From: Streptomyces sp. MS191
Lineage (GTDB): Bacteria > Actinomycetota > Actinomycetes > Streptomycetales > Streptomycetaceae
Direction of reading: 5' to 3'
Length of the DNA: 49,259 nt
Assembly (NCBI RefSeq): GCF_008042125.1
Contig: NZ_RDBI01000035.1
Location: forward strand, 11,405-60,663
Shown in pieces: positions 24,919 through 33,543 of the stretch; positions within the stretch are counted from its first letter, which is position 1; each line of letters starts with the position of its first letter. A program made the translations under genes and the position numbers. The notes under the pieces are model-generated. The model was not told where the DNA came from, made no database searches, and saw nothing but the letters and a program-made list of their open reading frames with translations.

Positions 24919-26100
24919 TCAGCCGCCCACGGTGACGGCGGGATCCCCGGAGGGCACGCCGTCCTTCTCCATCTGCTCGGCGATCTTCATCGCCTCCTCG
25001 ATCAGGGTCTCGACGATCTTCGACTCCGGAACCGTCTTGATCACCTCGCCCTTCACGAAGATCTGGCCCTTGCCGTTGCCCGACGCGACACCCAGGTCCG
25101 CCTCACGCGCCTCGCCCGGACCGTTCACCACACAACCCATCACCGCGACCCGCAGCGGCACCTCCATGCCCTCCAGACCCGCCGTGACCTCCTCGGCCAG
25201 CTTGTACACATCCACCTGCGCCCGCCCGCACGACGGACACGACACGATCTCCAACCGCCGCTGACGCAGGTTCAGCGACTCCAGGATCTGGATACCGACC
25301 TTGATCTCCTCCGCCGGCGGAGCCGACAGCGACACCCGGATCGTGTCCCCGATCCCCTCCGCCAGCAGCGCACCGAACGCCACCGCCGACTTGATCGTCC
25401 CCTGGAACGCCGGACCCGCCTCCGTCACACCCAGATGCAGCGGGTAGTCGCACTGCGCCGCCAGCTGACGGTAGGCGTTCACCATCACGACCGGGTCGTT
25501 GTGCTTCACCGAGATCTTGATGTCACGGAAACCGTGCTCCTCGAACAGCGACGCCTCCCACAGCGCCGACTCCACCAGCGCCTCCGGCGTCGCCTTCCCG
25601 TACTTCTTCAAAAGCCGCGCGTCCAGCGAACCCGCGTTCACACCGATCCGGATCGGCGTACCCGCCTCGGAGGCCGCCTTCGCGATCTCCTTCACCTTGT
25701 CGTCGAACTGCTTGATGTTGCCCGGATTCACCCGCACCGCCGCACACCCCGCGTCGATCGCCGCGAACACGTACTTCGGCTGGAAATGGATGTCCGCGAT
25801 CACCGGGATCTGCGACTTCCGCGCGATCACCGCCAACGCGTCCGCGTCGTCCTGCGTCGGGCACGCCACCCGCACGATCTGACACCCCGAAGCCGTCAGC
25901 TCCGCGATCTGCTGCAACGTCGCACCGATGTCGGACGTACGCGTCGTCGTCATCGACTGCACCGAGACGGGCGCGTCCCCGCCCACCGCCACCGACCCGA
26001 CCTGGATGCGCCGCGAGACGCGGCGCACCGAGACGGGCCGGGGCGGCAGCCCGGGGAGCCCCAGCGCGACCGGGGCCGCGGGTCCTCCCGTGGGCATCAC
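24919..26100 (-). CDS. ispG: 4-hydroxy-3-methylbut-2-enyl diphosphate synthase
   Basis: A 393-residue IspG/GcpE iron-sulfur enzyme making HMBPP from MEcPP. The cluster cysteines are CPSC near residue 296 and the GCVVNGPGE segment. The length fits the short bacterial form. The GTG at 26100 is 1 bp after the hpnH stop; an ATG at 26097 is an alternative. Codon use is odd: the core (about 25090-25990) prefers G- and T-ending codons (GGT, TGT, CGT, GTG, GCG), whereas dxs on one side and the last 30 codons here use C-ending ones. This is a visible patch within one gene. Confidence 0.96.
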   Translation of the reverse strand: MMPTGGPAAPVALGLPGLPPRPVSVRRVSRRIQVGSVAVGGDAPVSVQSMTTTRTSDIGATLQQIAELTASGCQIVRVACPTQDDADALAVIARKSQIPVIADIHFQPKYVFAAIDAGCAAVRVNPGNIKQFDDKVKEIAKAASEAGTPIRIGVNAGSLDARLLKKYGKATPEALVESALWEASLFEEHGFRDIKISVKHNDPVVMVNAYRQLAAQCDYPLHLGVTEAGPAFQGTIKSAVAFGALLAEGIGDTIRVSLSAPPAEEIKVGIQILESLNLRQRRLEIVSCPSCGRAQVDVYKLAEEVTAGLEGMEVPLRVAVMGCVVNGPGEAREADLGVASGNGKGQIFVKGEVIKTVPESKIVETLIEEAMKIAEQMEKDGVPSGDPAVTVGG

Positions 26101-26101
26101 G

Positions 26102-27124
26102 TCACCCGTTGCTGCCGGAGACGGTCTCGCGGACCGCCCGGAGGGACTCCTTCAGCGAGCCCATCGTGGCGAGGACGGCGGTGGGCTCGTAGCCGCAGTG
26201 CGCCATGCAGTTGGCGCAGCGCGGGTCCTTGCCCCGGCCGTACTTGTCCCAGTCGGTCTCCTCGATCAGCTCGCGGTACGTGGGCACGTACCCGTCGCTC
26301 ATCAGATAGCAGGGGCGCTGCCAGCCGAAGAGCGAGTAGTTCGGGATCGCCCAGGCCGTGCACGGGAAGTCCGCCTTGCCCTCCAGGAAGTCCAGGAAGA
26401 GCGGCGAGTGGTTCAGCCGCCAGCGGCGCCGGTTGCCGCCCGCGAAGGCCTTCCGGAAGAGCTCCCTGGTCTGCTCGACGCCCAGGAAGTGCTCCTGGTC
26501 GGGTGCCTTCTCGTAGGCGTACGCGGGCGAGATCATCATCTCGTCGACCTGGAGGTCGTCGTTGAGGTAGTTCAGCACCTCGATGATGGTCTGCGGGGTG
26601 TCGGTGTTGAAGAACGTCGAGTTGGTGGTGACCCGGAAGCCGCGCCGCTTGGCCTCCTTGATCGCGGCCACCGCCTCGTCGAAGACGCCCTCCTTGGCGA
26701 CGGACTCGTCGTGCCGCTCACGCAGCCCGTCGATGTGCACGGCGAAGGCGAAGTACGGCGAGGGGGTGAAGTTCTCCAGCTTCTTGCGCAGCAGCATCGC
26801 GTTGGTGCACAGAAAGACGTACTTCCGCTTGGCCACCAACTGGCGCACGATCTCGTCGATCTGAGGGTGCATCAGAGGCTCGCCGCCTGCGATGGAGACC
26901 ATCGGCGCCCCGGACTCCAGGACCGCGCCGACCGCCTGGGCGACGGGCATGCGCTGCTTGAGCACACCCGCCGGGTGCTGGATCTTGCCACAGCCTTCGC
27001 ACTTGAGGTTGCAGGCGAACAGCGGCTCCAGCTCGACGATCAAAGGGAACTTGTCCCGCTTGCGGAGCTTCTGTTCGAAGAGGTAGGTCCCGACCCGGAT
27101 GGACTGACGGAGCGGCATGGCCAT
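26102..27124 (-). CDS. hpnH: Adenosylhopane-forming radical SAM protein HpnH
   Basis: A 340-residue radical SAM enzyme that adds the 5'-deoxyadenosyl radical to diploptene, giving adenosylhopane, the first step of side-chain extension. Cluster cysteines are C38, C42 and C45 (CNLKCEGC). A C-terminal [18 protein letters not shown] segment carries the extra cysteines of the HpnH family. The ATG at 27124 has AGGAGG 9-10 nt upstream, inside the end of hpnG. It is intact and of family length. Confidence 0.96.
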   Translation of the reverse strand: MAMPLRQSIRVGTYLFEQKLRKRDKFPLIVELEPLFACNLKCEGCGKIQHPAGVLKQRMPVAQAVGAVLESGAPMVSIAGGEPLMHPQIDEIVRQLVAKRKYVFLCTNAMLLRKKLENFTPSPYFAFAVHIDGLRERHDESVAKEGVFDEAVAAIKEAKRRGFRVTTNSTFFNTDTPQTIIEVLNYLNDDLQVDEMMISPAYAYEKAPDQEHFLGVEQTRELFRKAFAGGNRRRWRLNHSPLFLDFLEGKADFPCTAWAIPNYSLFGWQRPCYLMSDGYVPTYRELIEETDWDKYGRGKDPRCANCMAHCGYEPTAVLATMGSLKESLRAVRETVSGSNG

Positions 27125-27131
27125 AACTCGC

Positions 27132-27797
27132 TCACCTCCTGGGGAGCAGCAAAGAACGGTGCCATTCGAAGAATGCGGGAAGGACGGCACGAAGAACACG
27201 GAAAGCCGATATTCCACCGCGTACCGTGCCGATCCGGACCAGTTCATGTTCTGGAGCGTCCACGACCACCCGGACGGCCGCAACCGGGCGGGGTCCGGCC
27301 ACCAACGCGGTGCGCAGCGTGGCGGCCGACTCCATGTCGACCGCGAGGGCGCCGGTGGCCAGCAGCTCGGACCGCTCGTGACCACGGACGACGTGGTCGG
27401 ACCCGGCCAGCGGGCCGGTGTGGACGGTGCGCCCGGGGACCGCCCGGGTCAGCGCCTTCACCAGGAGTTCCGAGCCGGTGCAGACGGTCGTGCCGTCGGG
27501 CCCGGCCGCGTCGCCGCGGGTCTCCTCCGCCACGACGAGGTCGCCGGGGTGCATCCCCGGCGCGAGGCCGGCGCAGAACCCGGAGGCGACGACGACGGCG
27601 TCCCGCCAGGGCTCCTCGGCGAGCGCCCGGGAGACGGCCCGGCGGGCGCGGTCCGGGCCCATGCCCGTGCGCACCACGGTGAACGGTCCGGGGGCCCCGG
27701 AGCGGCCGCCGCTGCGCAGGGCGAGCTGTTCGATGCCGAGCGCGCAGGCGATCAGCAGCGGCGGCGCGGAGAGCGCGCCCTCCGGCTCCTGGCTCAT
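27132..27797 (-). CDS. hpnG: Adenosylhopane nucleosidase/phosphorylase HpnG
   Basis: A 221-residue PNP/UDP-family enzyme that removes adenine from adenosylhopane. The fold markers VVRTGMGPDRARR, ASGFCAGLAPGMHPGDLV and the substrate-binding VDMESAATLRTAL are all present. ATG at 27797 overlaps the shc stop (ATGA), and 7 bp separate its stop from the hpnH start, so shc-hpnG-hpnH are coupled. It is intact. Confidence 0.93.
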   Translation of the reverse strand: MSQEPEGALSAPPLLIACALGIEQLALRSGGRSGAPGPFTVVRTGMGPDRARRAVSRALAEEPWRDAVVVASGFCAGLAPGMHPGDLVVAEETRGDAAGPDGTTVCTGSELLVKALTRAVPGRTVHTGPLAGSDHVVRGHERSELLATGALAVDMESAATLRTALVAGPRPVAAVRVVVDAPEHELVRIGTVRGGISAFRVLRAVLPAFFEWHRSLLLPRR

Positions 27798-29079
27798 CCT
27801 CCCTCCCGGGGGACGACCGGCTCGCCGTTCACATAGCGGCCCAGCGCCGTGAGCGGGAACACCAGCCGGTAGAGGTGGTAGTTGATGGAGAAGTCCCAGG
27901 GGAATCCGGTGCCCGTGAACCAGGGTTCGTCCCAGGAGCCGTCCTCGCGCTGGGTCTCGGTGAGCCAGGCGACGCCCCGTTCGACGGTCTTCGACTCGCG
28001 CTCGCCGGCCGCGAGCAGGGCGAGGAGCGCCCAGGCGGTCTGCGAGGCGGTCGAGGTCCCGTGGCCGATCCAGGGCCGCTCGTGGTACGAGCGCAGGTCC
28101 TCGCCCCAGCCTCCGTCGTCGTTCTGCACGGACTCCAGCCAGGCGACGGCCCGGCGGATCGCCGGGTGCGATCCGGGCAGTCCGGCCGCGGTGAGGGCCG
28201 GGACCACCGAGCCCGTGCCGTAGACGTAGTTGACGCCCCAGCGGCCGAACCAGGCGCCGTTCGGCTCCTGTTCGGCGAGCAGCCACTCGACTCCCCTGCG
28301 GGTGCGGGGATGCCGGGCCCGGCCCTCGTAGGCGAGCATCTCGACCATGTGGGCGGTGACGTCGGCGGAGGGCGGGTCGATCACCTCGCCGAAGTCGCAG
28401 AACGGCAGCCGGTTGGGGAGGGGACTGGTGTTGTCGGCGTCGAAGGCGCCCCAGGCCCCGTTCCTCGACTGCATGCCGAGGCTCCAGCGGCCTCCGCGGG
28501 CGATCGCGGCCTCGACCCGTGCGGGGTCGGGGTGCTTCACCCGGCGCAGTGCCAGGATCACCTCGGCGGTGTCGTCGATGTCCGGGTAGTTGTCGTTGTG
28601 GAACTCGAACGCCCAGCCGCCCGGCGGGAGTCCGGGCCGGCGGACGGCCCAGTCGCCGCGCTTGACGATCTCCTCGCCGAGCATCCAGTCGGCGGCCTTG
28701 ACCAGCGCCGGATGGTCCGGCGGCAGGCCCGCGTCGGCGAGGGCGATCGTGGCCAGGCAGGTGTCCCAGACCGGCGACTGACAGGCCTCGATCATGCGGG
28801 AGCCGTCCTCGCGCCAGACGGCGAAGCGGTCGAGGGACTCCAGTCCGGCGCGCATGACCGGGTGGTTCAGGTCGTAGCCGAGCAGGTGGAGGGCGATGAC
28901 CGAGTAGACGGCCGGAGGCTGGATGCCGCCCCAGCAGCCGTCGTTCTCCTGGCGTTCGACGATCCATCGGGCGGCGACCTTCATGGCGGCCTCGCGCAGC
29001 CGCCGGGGCGCGACCCGGTGATAGAGGTGCATCGCCTTGTCGAGGCGCTGGAAGAGGCCGTCCCAGCTGGTCGCGGAGG
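27794..29079 (-). pseudogene. shc: Squalene-hopene cyclase, C-terminal two thirds
   Basis: About 428 codons of squalene-hopene cyclase. The stretch begins at ATSWDGLFQRLDKAM and includes the catalytic DxDD motif (YPDIDDTAEV), several QW repeats (QNDDGGWGED, QREDGSWDEP) and the FNYVYG-like NYVYGTGSVV region. This half alone contains the proton-donor site and most of the active cavity. It is separated from the N-terminal part by a 170-bp inverted segment (29080-29249), and about 25-35 linker residues are missing. As assembled, no full-length cyclase can be made. If the inversion is an artefact, the real gene is intact and about 670 residues. Confidence 0.85.
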
Positions 29080-29249
29080 CCGGCGGCTGCGCGAGGCCGC
29101 CATGAAGGAACCACCCGGTCATGCGCGCCGGACTGGAGTCCCTCGACCGCTTCGCCGTCTGGCGCGAGGACGGCTCCCGCATGATCGAGGCCTGTCAGTC
29201 GCCGGTCTGGGACACCTGCCTGGCCACGATCGCCCTCGCCGACGCGGGC
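29080..29249 (+). repeat. Inverted duplicated piece of shc inside shc
   Basis: 29080-29108 is the reverse complement of 28978-29006, and 29108-29249 is the reverse complement of 28727-28868. The inverted copy therefore follows shc order but skips the 109 bp at 28869-28977. It reads as shc on the plus strand (RRLREAAMK joined to NHPVMRAGLESL). The joints share only one or two bases. This mosaic is typical of template switching during DNA copying, in vitro or in vivo. Confidence 0.88.
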
Positions 29250-29884
29250 CGCACCGGCCGCTTGGCGGAGACCACCGTGAGCGGCACGATGGTCTGCCGG
29301 GCCCAGCAGCCGAAGTCGTAGATGTTGAGCGGGAACCACTTCGGCAGGTAGATCAGCTCGGGCGGCAGCTCGGGCAGGTCCTCCCAGTTCCACCAGCCGA
29401 ACAGGGCGAGCCAGATCCGGGTGAAGACCCGGGCGGCGGCGATCCCGCCCCGTTCGCGGACCCAGGCGGAGGCGCGCGCCATGTGCGGGGCGTCGGGGAG
29501 GTCCCCGGCGAGCCGCAGCGCGACGTAGGCCTCGATGGTGGCGGAGAGCTCGCCGGGCCCGCCGTGGAACGTGGACCAGGTGCCGTCCTCGTGCTGCCGC
29601 CCGCGGATGTGCAGGGCGGCGGCGCGGGTGGTCTCGGCGTCGAGGATGCCCAGGAACTGGCGGAGCAGCAGGTCCTCGGCGTCCATGGTGACGTTGGTCT
29701 CCAGGTCGCCCTTCCACCAGCCCTCGGCGTCCTGACGGTCGAGCAGGTGTGCGATGGAGCGCTCAGCTGCCCGTGCCGCGGCCTCGTCGAGGCCGCCCCG
29801 CACGGGCGCGGTACCGGATGTTTCGCTGGCCGAGGCTGCCCGGGGGCCCACGGCCCCGGCGCTTCCGTCGGTCGTCGCTGTCAT
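29250..29884 (-). pseudogene. shc: Squalene-hopene cyclase, N-terminal third
   Basis: About 212 codons from ATG 29884. An Ala/Gly-rich leader is followed by SIAHLLDRQDAEGWWKGDLE (first QW repeat), the DAEDLLLRQFLG and GTWSTFHGGPGELS segments, and KWFPLNIYDFGCWARQT, a hallmark of hopene cyclases. Similarity stops at VVSAKRPVRP, where the inverted segment begins; the frame then gives 17 foreign residues and a stop. The start lies 104 bp downstream of the polyprenyl synthase, and the gap holds a strong hairpin. Confidence 0.85.
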
Positions 29885-29930
29885 GGCTTCCCCTTCGTGC
29901 AGTCGGATTCTGCTTCTTCGGGTCTGCCGT

Positions 29931-29956
29931 CGGCCGGCGCCGGGTGGCGCCGGCCG
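29931..29956 (-). terminator. Intra-operon hairpin between polyprenyl synthase and shc
   Basis: Perfect 11-bp arms CGGCCGGCGCC and GGCGCCGGCCG with a 4-nt loop sit in the only sizeable gap of the hopanoid operon. It could be a partial terminator or an mRNA-stabilising processing structure that sets the ratio of squalene-side to hopane-side enzymes. No T-run follows. Confidence 0.5.
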
Positions 29957-29988
29957 GCGACTGCGAACTCATATCAGGGTGATGGTGA

Positions 29989-31089
29989 TCATCTCTTCCG
30001 TACGACGACGAAGTCGGCGAGTGCGGTGAGCTGGGCCCTGACCCGTTCGGGCATGTCCACCTCGTGCAGCGCGCCGACGGCCACGGCGTGCTGGCGGCGG
30101 GCCTCCTGGGAGGTCCACTCCCGGCCGCCCGCCTCCTCGATGAGCGCCGCCCGGGTGGCGAACTCCTCCTCGGAGAAGGAGTCGAAGTCGTTGCTCTTGG
30201 CGTCGGCGGCGAGCAGTTCGCCCAGCCGCTCGGAGGCCGGTCCGCCCGCGGCGAGGGCGGCGACGACCGGCAGGGACTTCTTGCGCTGGCGCAGGTCGCT
30301 CCAGGTCTGCTTGCCGGTGGACTCCGGGTCGCCCCAGATGCCGAGCAGGTCGTCGACGGCCTGGAAGGCGAGGCCGAGGTGGTAGCCGTACTCCTCCAGC
30401 TTGTCCGCCGTGCGGTCGTCGGCGCCGCCGAGGACCGCACCGATGGAGACCGCGCAGGCGAGCAGGGCGCCCGTCTTGTTGCCCTCCATCTCCAGGCACT
30501 CCTCGACGGTGACCCGCTCGCGGTGCTCGTAGGAGATGTCCTGGGCCTGGCCGTCGATCAGCTTGCGGGTGGCGGTGGTCAGGCGGCGGGTGGCGCGGCC
30601 GGCCTCGACGGTGCCGAGTTCGAGGAGCAGCTCGTTGGCCAGCGCGAACAGGGCGTCGCCGACCAGGATCGCCTGGGCGGGGCCGTGCACCTTCCAGACC
30701 GTGTCGCGGTGGCGGCGCTGCTCGTCGCCGTCCATCAGGTCGTCGTGCAGCAGCGAGAAGTTGTGGACGAGTTCCACGGCGACCGCGCCGGGGACGCCGA
30801 CCTCGGGGGCCGCACCGGCCGCCTCGGCGGAGAGCAGCGCGAGCGCCGGGCGGACGGCCTTGCCGCCGTCGCCGTCGGCCGGGTTGCCGTGGGCGTCGAT
30901 CCAGCCGAAGTGGTAGGCGGCCACGGTGTCCATCGGGGGTGCGAGCCGGTCGACGGCCGCCCGCAGCACAGGGGTGGACAGGGTCCGTCCCCGCTCCAGC
31001 AGGGCGGTCACGTCCTCGGTGTCGACGACCGGATTCACCGGGGGCACGGTCGGCACGGTTTCTCCTCTTGTTCCAGTACTCACACTCAT
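29989..31089 (-). CDS. Polyprenyl diphosphate synthase
   Basis: A 366-residue trans-isoprenyl diphosphate synthase. The first aspartate-rich motif is LLHDDLMDGD (about residue 116) and the second is FQAVDDLLGIWGD. In this operon it should make farnesyl diphosphate for squalene formation, though a geranylgeranyl product cannot be excluded: the chain-length residues before the first motif (VHNFSLLHDD) fit a short- to medium-chain enzyme. The ATG at 31089 overlaps the hpnE stop and has AGGAGG upstream. Confidence 0.93.
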   Translation of the reverse strand: MSVSTGTRGETVPTVPPVNPVVDTEDVTALLERGRTLSTPVLRAAVDRLAPPMDTVAAYHFGWIDAHGNPADGDGGKAVRPALALLSAEAAGAAPEVGVPGAVAVELVHNFSLLHDDLMDGDEQRRHRDTVWKVHGPAQAILVGDALFALANELLLELGTVEAGRATRRLTTATRKLIDGQAQDISYEHRERVTVEECLEMEGNKTGALLACAVSIGAVLGGADDRTADKLEEYGYHLGLAFQAVDDLLGIWGDPESTGKQTWSDLRQRKKSLPVVAALAAGGPASERLGELLAADAKSNDFDSFSEEEFATRAALIEEAGGREWTSQEARRQHAVAVGALHEVDMPERVRAQLTALADFVVVRKR

Positions 31090-32510
31090 ACCGCCTCCTG
31101 CAGCGGGTGTTCATGGCGGCGGCCGAGGGCGGAGAGCGCGGCGCCCGCGGCGCTGAAACCGCTGCGGACGGCGCCCTCCATGGTCGCGGGCCAGCCGGTG
31201 GCGGTCCACGCGCCGGCCAGGTACAGGCCGGGAGCGTGGGTGCGGGCGCCGGGACGGAGCCGGCCGACGCCCGGGGTGGGGGCGAACGTGGCCGTGCGCT
31301 CCCGGGTGACGAAGAAGTCGCGGATGCCGGCGCCGCGGGCGGCGGGCAGCAGGCGCTCCAGTTCCGGGAGGTACCGGGCGCGCAGGTCGGCGACCGGCAG
31401 GTCGATGTCGTCCTGGGCGGCGGACTGCGAGACGGCGAGGTACTGGCCGCCGCCCTTCAGCCCGGAGGAGTCCGTGCGGTCGAAGACCCACTGGACCGGG
31501 GTGCCGAGCGCGGCGAAGAAGGGCTGCCGGAGCACCTTGCGGTCGTAGACGACGTGCACGTTGAGGATGGGCGCGGTGCCGATGTCGAGCAGCCGGTCGG
31601 GATCGTCGAGCGCGCCCTCGGGCATCAGGTCGCGGGTCTCGCGCTGGGGTACGGCGAGGACGACGGCGTCGGCCTCGATCCGCTCCCCCGGCACCTCGAC
31701 GGTCCAGCGCCCGGACGCGCCCCGGGTGATGCGCTGGGCCTTGGTGCGCAGGGCGGTGCGCACGCCGAGGGAGTCGAGGGCCTTTCCGGCCAGGGTGTCG
31801 TGGAGCTCGCCGAGGGGGACGTGGGCCCATCCGATGTCGGCGGCGCCGGGCTCGGAGAGCAGTCCGGTCTTGAAGACCATGGCGGCCAGGCCCATCGAGG
31901 CGTGCGGGGCGGTGGCGTTGAGGGTGGCCACGCCGACCAGGTCCCAGAGCGCCTCGATGGTGCGGGCGGACTGGCCGTGCCGGCCGAGCCAGGTCGCGAA
32001 GTCGATGCCGTCGAGGGCGGGGTCGGCGGGGTCGAGCGACTTCAGTGCGAGGGCGGCGCGGCCGACGCTCGCGCGTTCGGCGAGCGAGAGGTGCGGATAC
32101 GTGGCGAGGCTGGCGGCAAGGTGGAGCGGCACGGGCAGGCCGCTGCGGCGCAGCCGTCCGAGCCGGGGTCCCCAGGGATGGGCGACGTCCAGGACGGGGA
32201 CGTCCAGGCGCCGCTGCAGCGGCGCCAGCGCGGCGCCCTCGACACGGTCGAGGAACCAGCGGTAGGCGGTGCAGCACCGCAGGTAGACGTGCTGGCCGTT
32301 GTCGACGGTCAGTTCGCCGCGGCGGAAGGAGAAGGCGAGCCCGCCCAGCCGGGGGCGGCCTTCGAGGAGGGTGACCCGCACGCCGCTGTCGGCGAGCTGG
32401 AGGGCGGCGGTGATGCCGGCGAGTCCGCCGCCGACGACGACGGCGTGCGGCGGGAGGCCGGTGTCGGTCCGCGCGGTCGCGGGGCGGCGGGCGCCGTCGT
32501 CGTCGGTCAT
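31086..32510 (-). CDS. hpnE: Hydroxysqualene dehydroxylase HpnE
   Basis: A 474-residue FAD-dependent amine-oxidase-fold enzyme that reduces hydroxysqualene to squalene in the HpnCDE route. The dinucleotide motif VVGGGLAGITAALQL lies near residue 23, followed by LLEGRPRLGGLAFSF, and the C-terminal FAD segment is GLYLAGAWTATGWPATMEGAV. I placed the start at ATG 32510, preceded by GGGGAGG and overlapping the stop of a 28-codon ORF. A longer reading frame upstream would duplicate that ORF region and has no ribosome site. Confidence 0.95.
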   Translation of the reverse strand: MTDDDGARRPATARTDTGLPPHAVVVGGGLAGITAALQLADSGVRVTLLEGRPRLGGLAFSFRRGELTVDNGQHVYLRCCTAYRWFLDRVEGAALAPLQRRLDVPVLDVAHPWGPRLGRLRRSGLPVPLHLAASLATYPHLSLAERASVGRAALALKSLDPADPALDGIDFATWLGRHGQSARTIEALWDLVGVATLNATAPHASMGLAAMVFKTGLLSEPGAADIGWAHVPLGELHDTLAGKALDSLGVRTALRTKAQRITRGASGRWTVEVPGERIEADAVVLAVPQRETRDLMPEGALDDPDRLLDIGTAPILNVHVVYDRKVLRQPFFAALGTPVQWVFDRTDSSGLKGGGQYLAVSQSAAQDDIDLPVADLRARYLPELERLLPAARGAGIRDFFVTRERTATFAPTPGVGRLRPGARTHAPGLYLAGAWTATGWPATMEGAVRSGFSAAGAALSALGRRHEHPLQEAV

Positions 32511-32593
32511 GCCGCCTCCCCTCGGGCCGTCGCAGTCAGGGACGCCGCCGAGCGCTCCGGGGTTGCGTGGTCGCCGTGCGTGTGCGGGCGCAT
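32507..32593 (-). CDS. 28-residue mini-ORF between hpnD and hpnE
   Basis: An ATG at 32593 overlaps the hpnD stop, and a TGA overlaps the hpnE ATG, so this ORF is perfectly spliced into the coupled chain. The peptide MRPHTHGDHATPERSAASLT continues TATARGEAA. I recall very short DUF6380-type peptides with an SLTAT core in Streptomyces, but that identification is tentative. It may only serve to carry ribosomes from hpnD to hpnE. Confidence 0.5.
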   Translation of the reverse strand: MRPHTHGDHATPERSAASLTATARGEAA

Positions 32594-33543
32594 CAGGCAC
32601 GCCTCCTGACGGCGCGCCGGGAGACGTGGCGGGTGTCGAGACCGGACAGGCCGCGGACGGCGACGTACGCCTTCTCGCGGCCGGGCAGCGAGACCCGCCC
32701 GCGCAGGACGGCCTCGGGGTCGCGCTCGATCCGGTCGAGCAGCCGCCGGTAGATGCCGGCCATGGCGGCGACGCAGGCGCCGCTGCGCCGGTCGAGCATG
32801 GGCAGGAGCCGGTACCCCTCGGCGAACAGGGCCCGTGCGCGGCGGACTTCGAAGTGGACGAGGCCGGCGAAGTCGGCGCCGGCGGGCGGGGTGTCGCTGC
32901 GGAAGCCCTCGCCGCAGCCGAACTTGGCGAGGTCGTCGGCGGGCAGGTAGGTGCGCCCGTTGCCGGCGTCCTCCCGCACGTCCCGCAGGATGTTGGTGAG
33001 CTGGAGCGCGAGGCCCAGGGTGTCGGCGTACTCGGCGGCCCGCTCCACGCCCTGGGCGCCCGGCTGGGTGCCGAAGACGCCGAGGGAGAGCCGGCCGATG
33101 GCGCCGGCGACGCACCGGCAGTAGACCTTCAGGTCGTCCCAGGTCTCGTACGTCTCGCCGCGCACGTCCATGAGGACGCCGTCGATCAGTTCGTCGAGTC
33201 CGTCGAGCGGGATCGGGAAGCGGCGCGAGGCGTCGGAGAGGGCCACCGCCACGGGGTCGGTGTCGTCCTCGTCGACGTCGCCCTTGCGGATCCGCTCCAG
33301 CAGGGCGCGGGTCCCTTCGAGGCGGTCCTGCTTGACCTCGGGCGCGAGGCCGCCGTCACCGATGTCGTCGACCCGCCGGGAGAACGCGTACAGCGCCGAC
33401 ATGGCCTGCCGCTTCTCCACCGGCAGCAGTCGGATCCCGTAGGCGAAGTTGCGGGCCTGCTGTCCGGTGACGGCCTCGCAGTAGCTGTACGCGGCCTGTA
33501 CCGGCGCCGACGCCTGCGTCTGTCCCTCCACGGTCCGGCTCAC
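32593..33543 (-). CDS. hpnD: Presqualene diphosphate synthase HpnD
   Basis: A 316-residue squalene/phytoene-synthase-fold enzyme that joins two farnesyl diphosphates to presqualene diphosphate. The two metal motifs are RRVDDIGDG and NILRDVREDAGNGRTYLP, with YCRCVAGAIGRLSLGVFG between them. GTG at 33543 overlaps the hpnC stop (GTGA). A longer in-frame reading reaches back through hpnC in another frame and is not credible. It is intact and of family length. Confidence 0.95.
   Translation of the reverse strand: MSRTVEGQTQASAPVQAAYSYCEAVTGQQARNFAYGIRLLPVEKRQAMSALYAFSRRVDDIGDGGLAPEVKQDRLEGTRALLERIRKGDVDEDDTDPVAVALSDASRRFPIPLDGLDELIDGVLMDVRGETYETWDDLKVYCRCVAGAIGRLSLGVFGTQPGAQGVERAAEYADTLGLALQLTNILRDVREDAGNGRTYLPADDLAKFGCGEGFRSDTPPAGADFAGLVHFEVRRARALFAEGYRLLPMLDRRSGACVAAMAGIYRRLLDRIERDPEAVLRGRVSLPGREKAYVAVRGLSGLDTRHVSRRAVRRRA

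Noticed and set aside
22804..26565. A 1253-codon plus-strand frame antisense to hpnO, dxs, ispG and hpnH
   Set aside because: Its composition is a mirror of GC-rich third positions on the other strand, it has no domain, and the sense strand encodes four clear enzymes.
29121..29321. A 66-codon plus-strand ORF with cyclase-like sequence
   Set aside because: It is the inverted copy of shc at 29108-29249 followed by antisense shc, not a separate gene.
27132..29717. An 861-codon minus frame covering hpnG and most of shc
   Set aside because: Only its last 221 codons are real (hpnG). The rest is out of frame with shc and is arginine/proline-rich.
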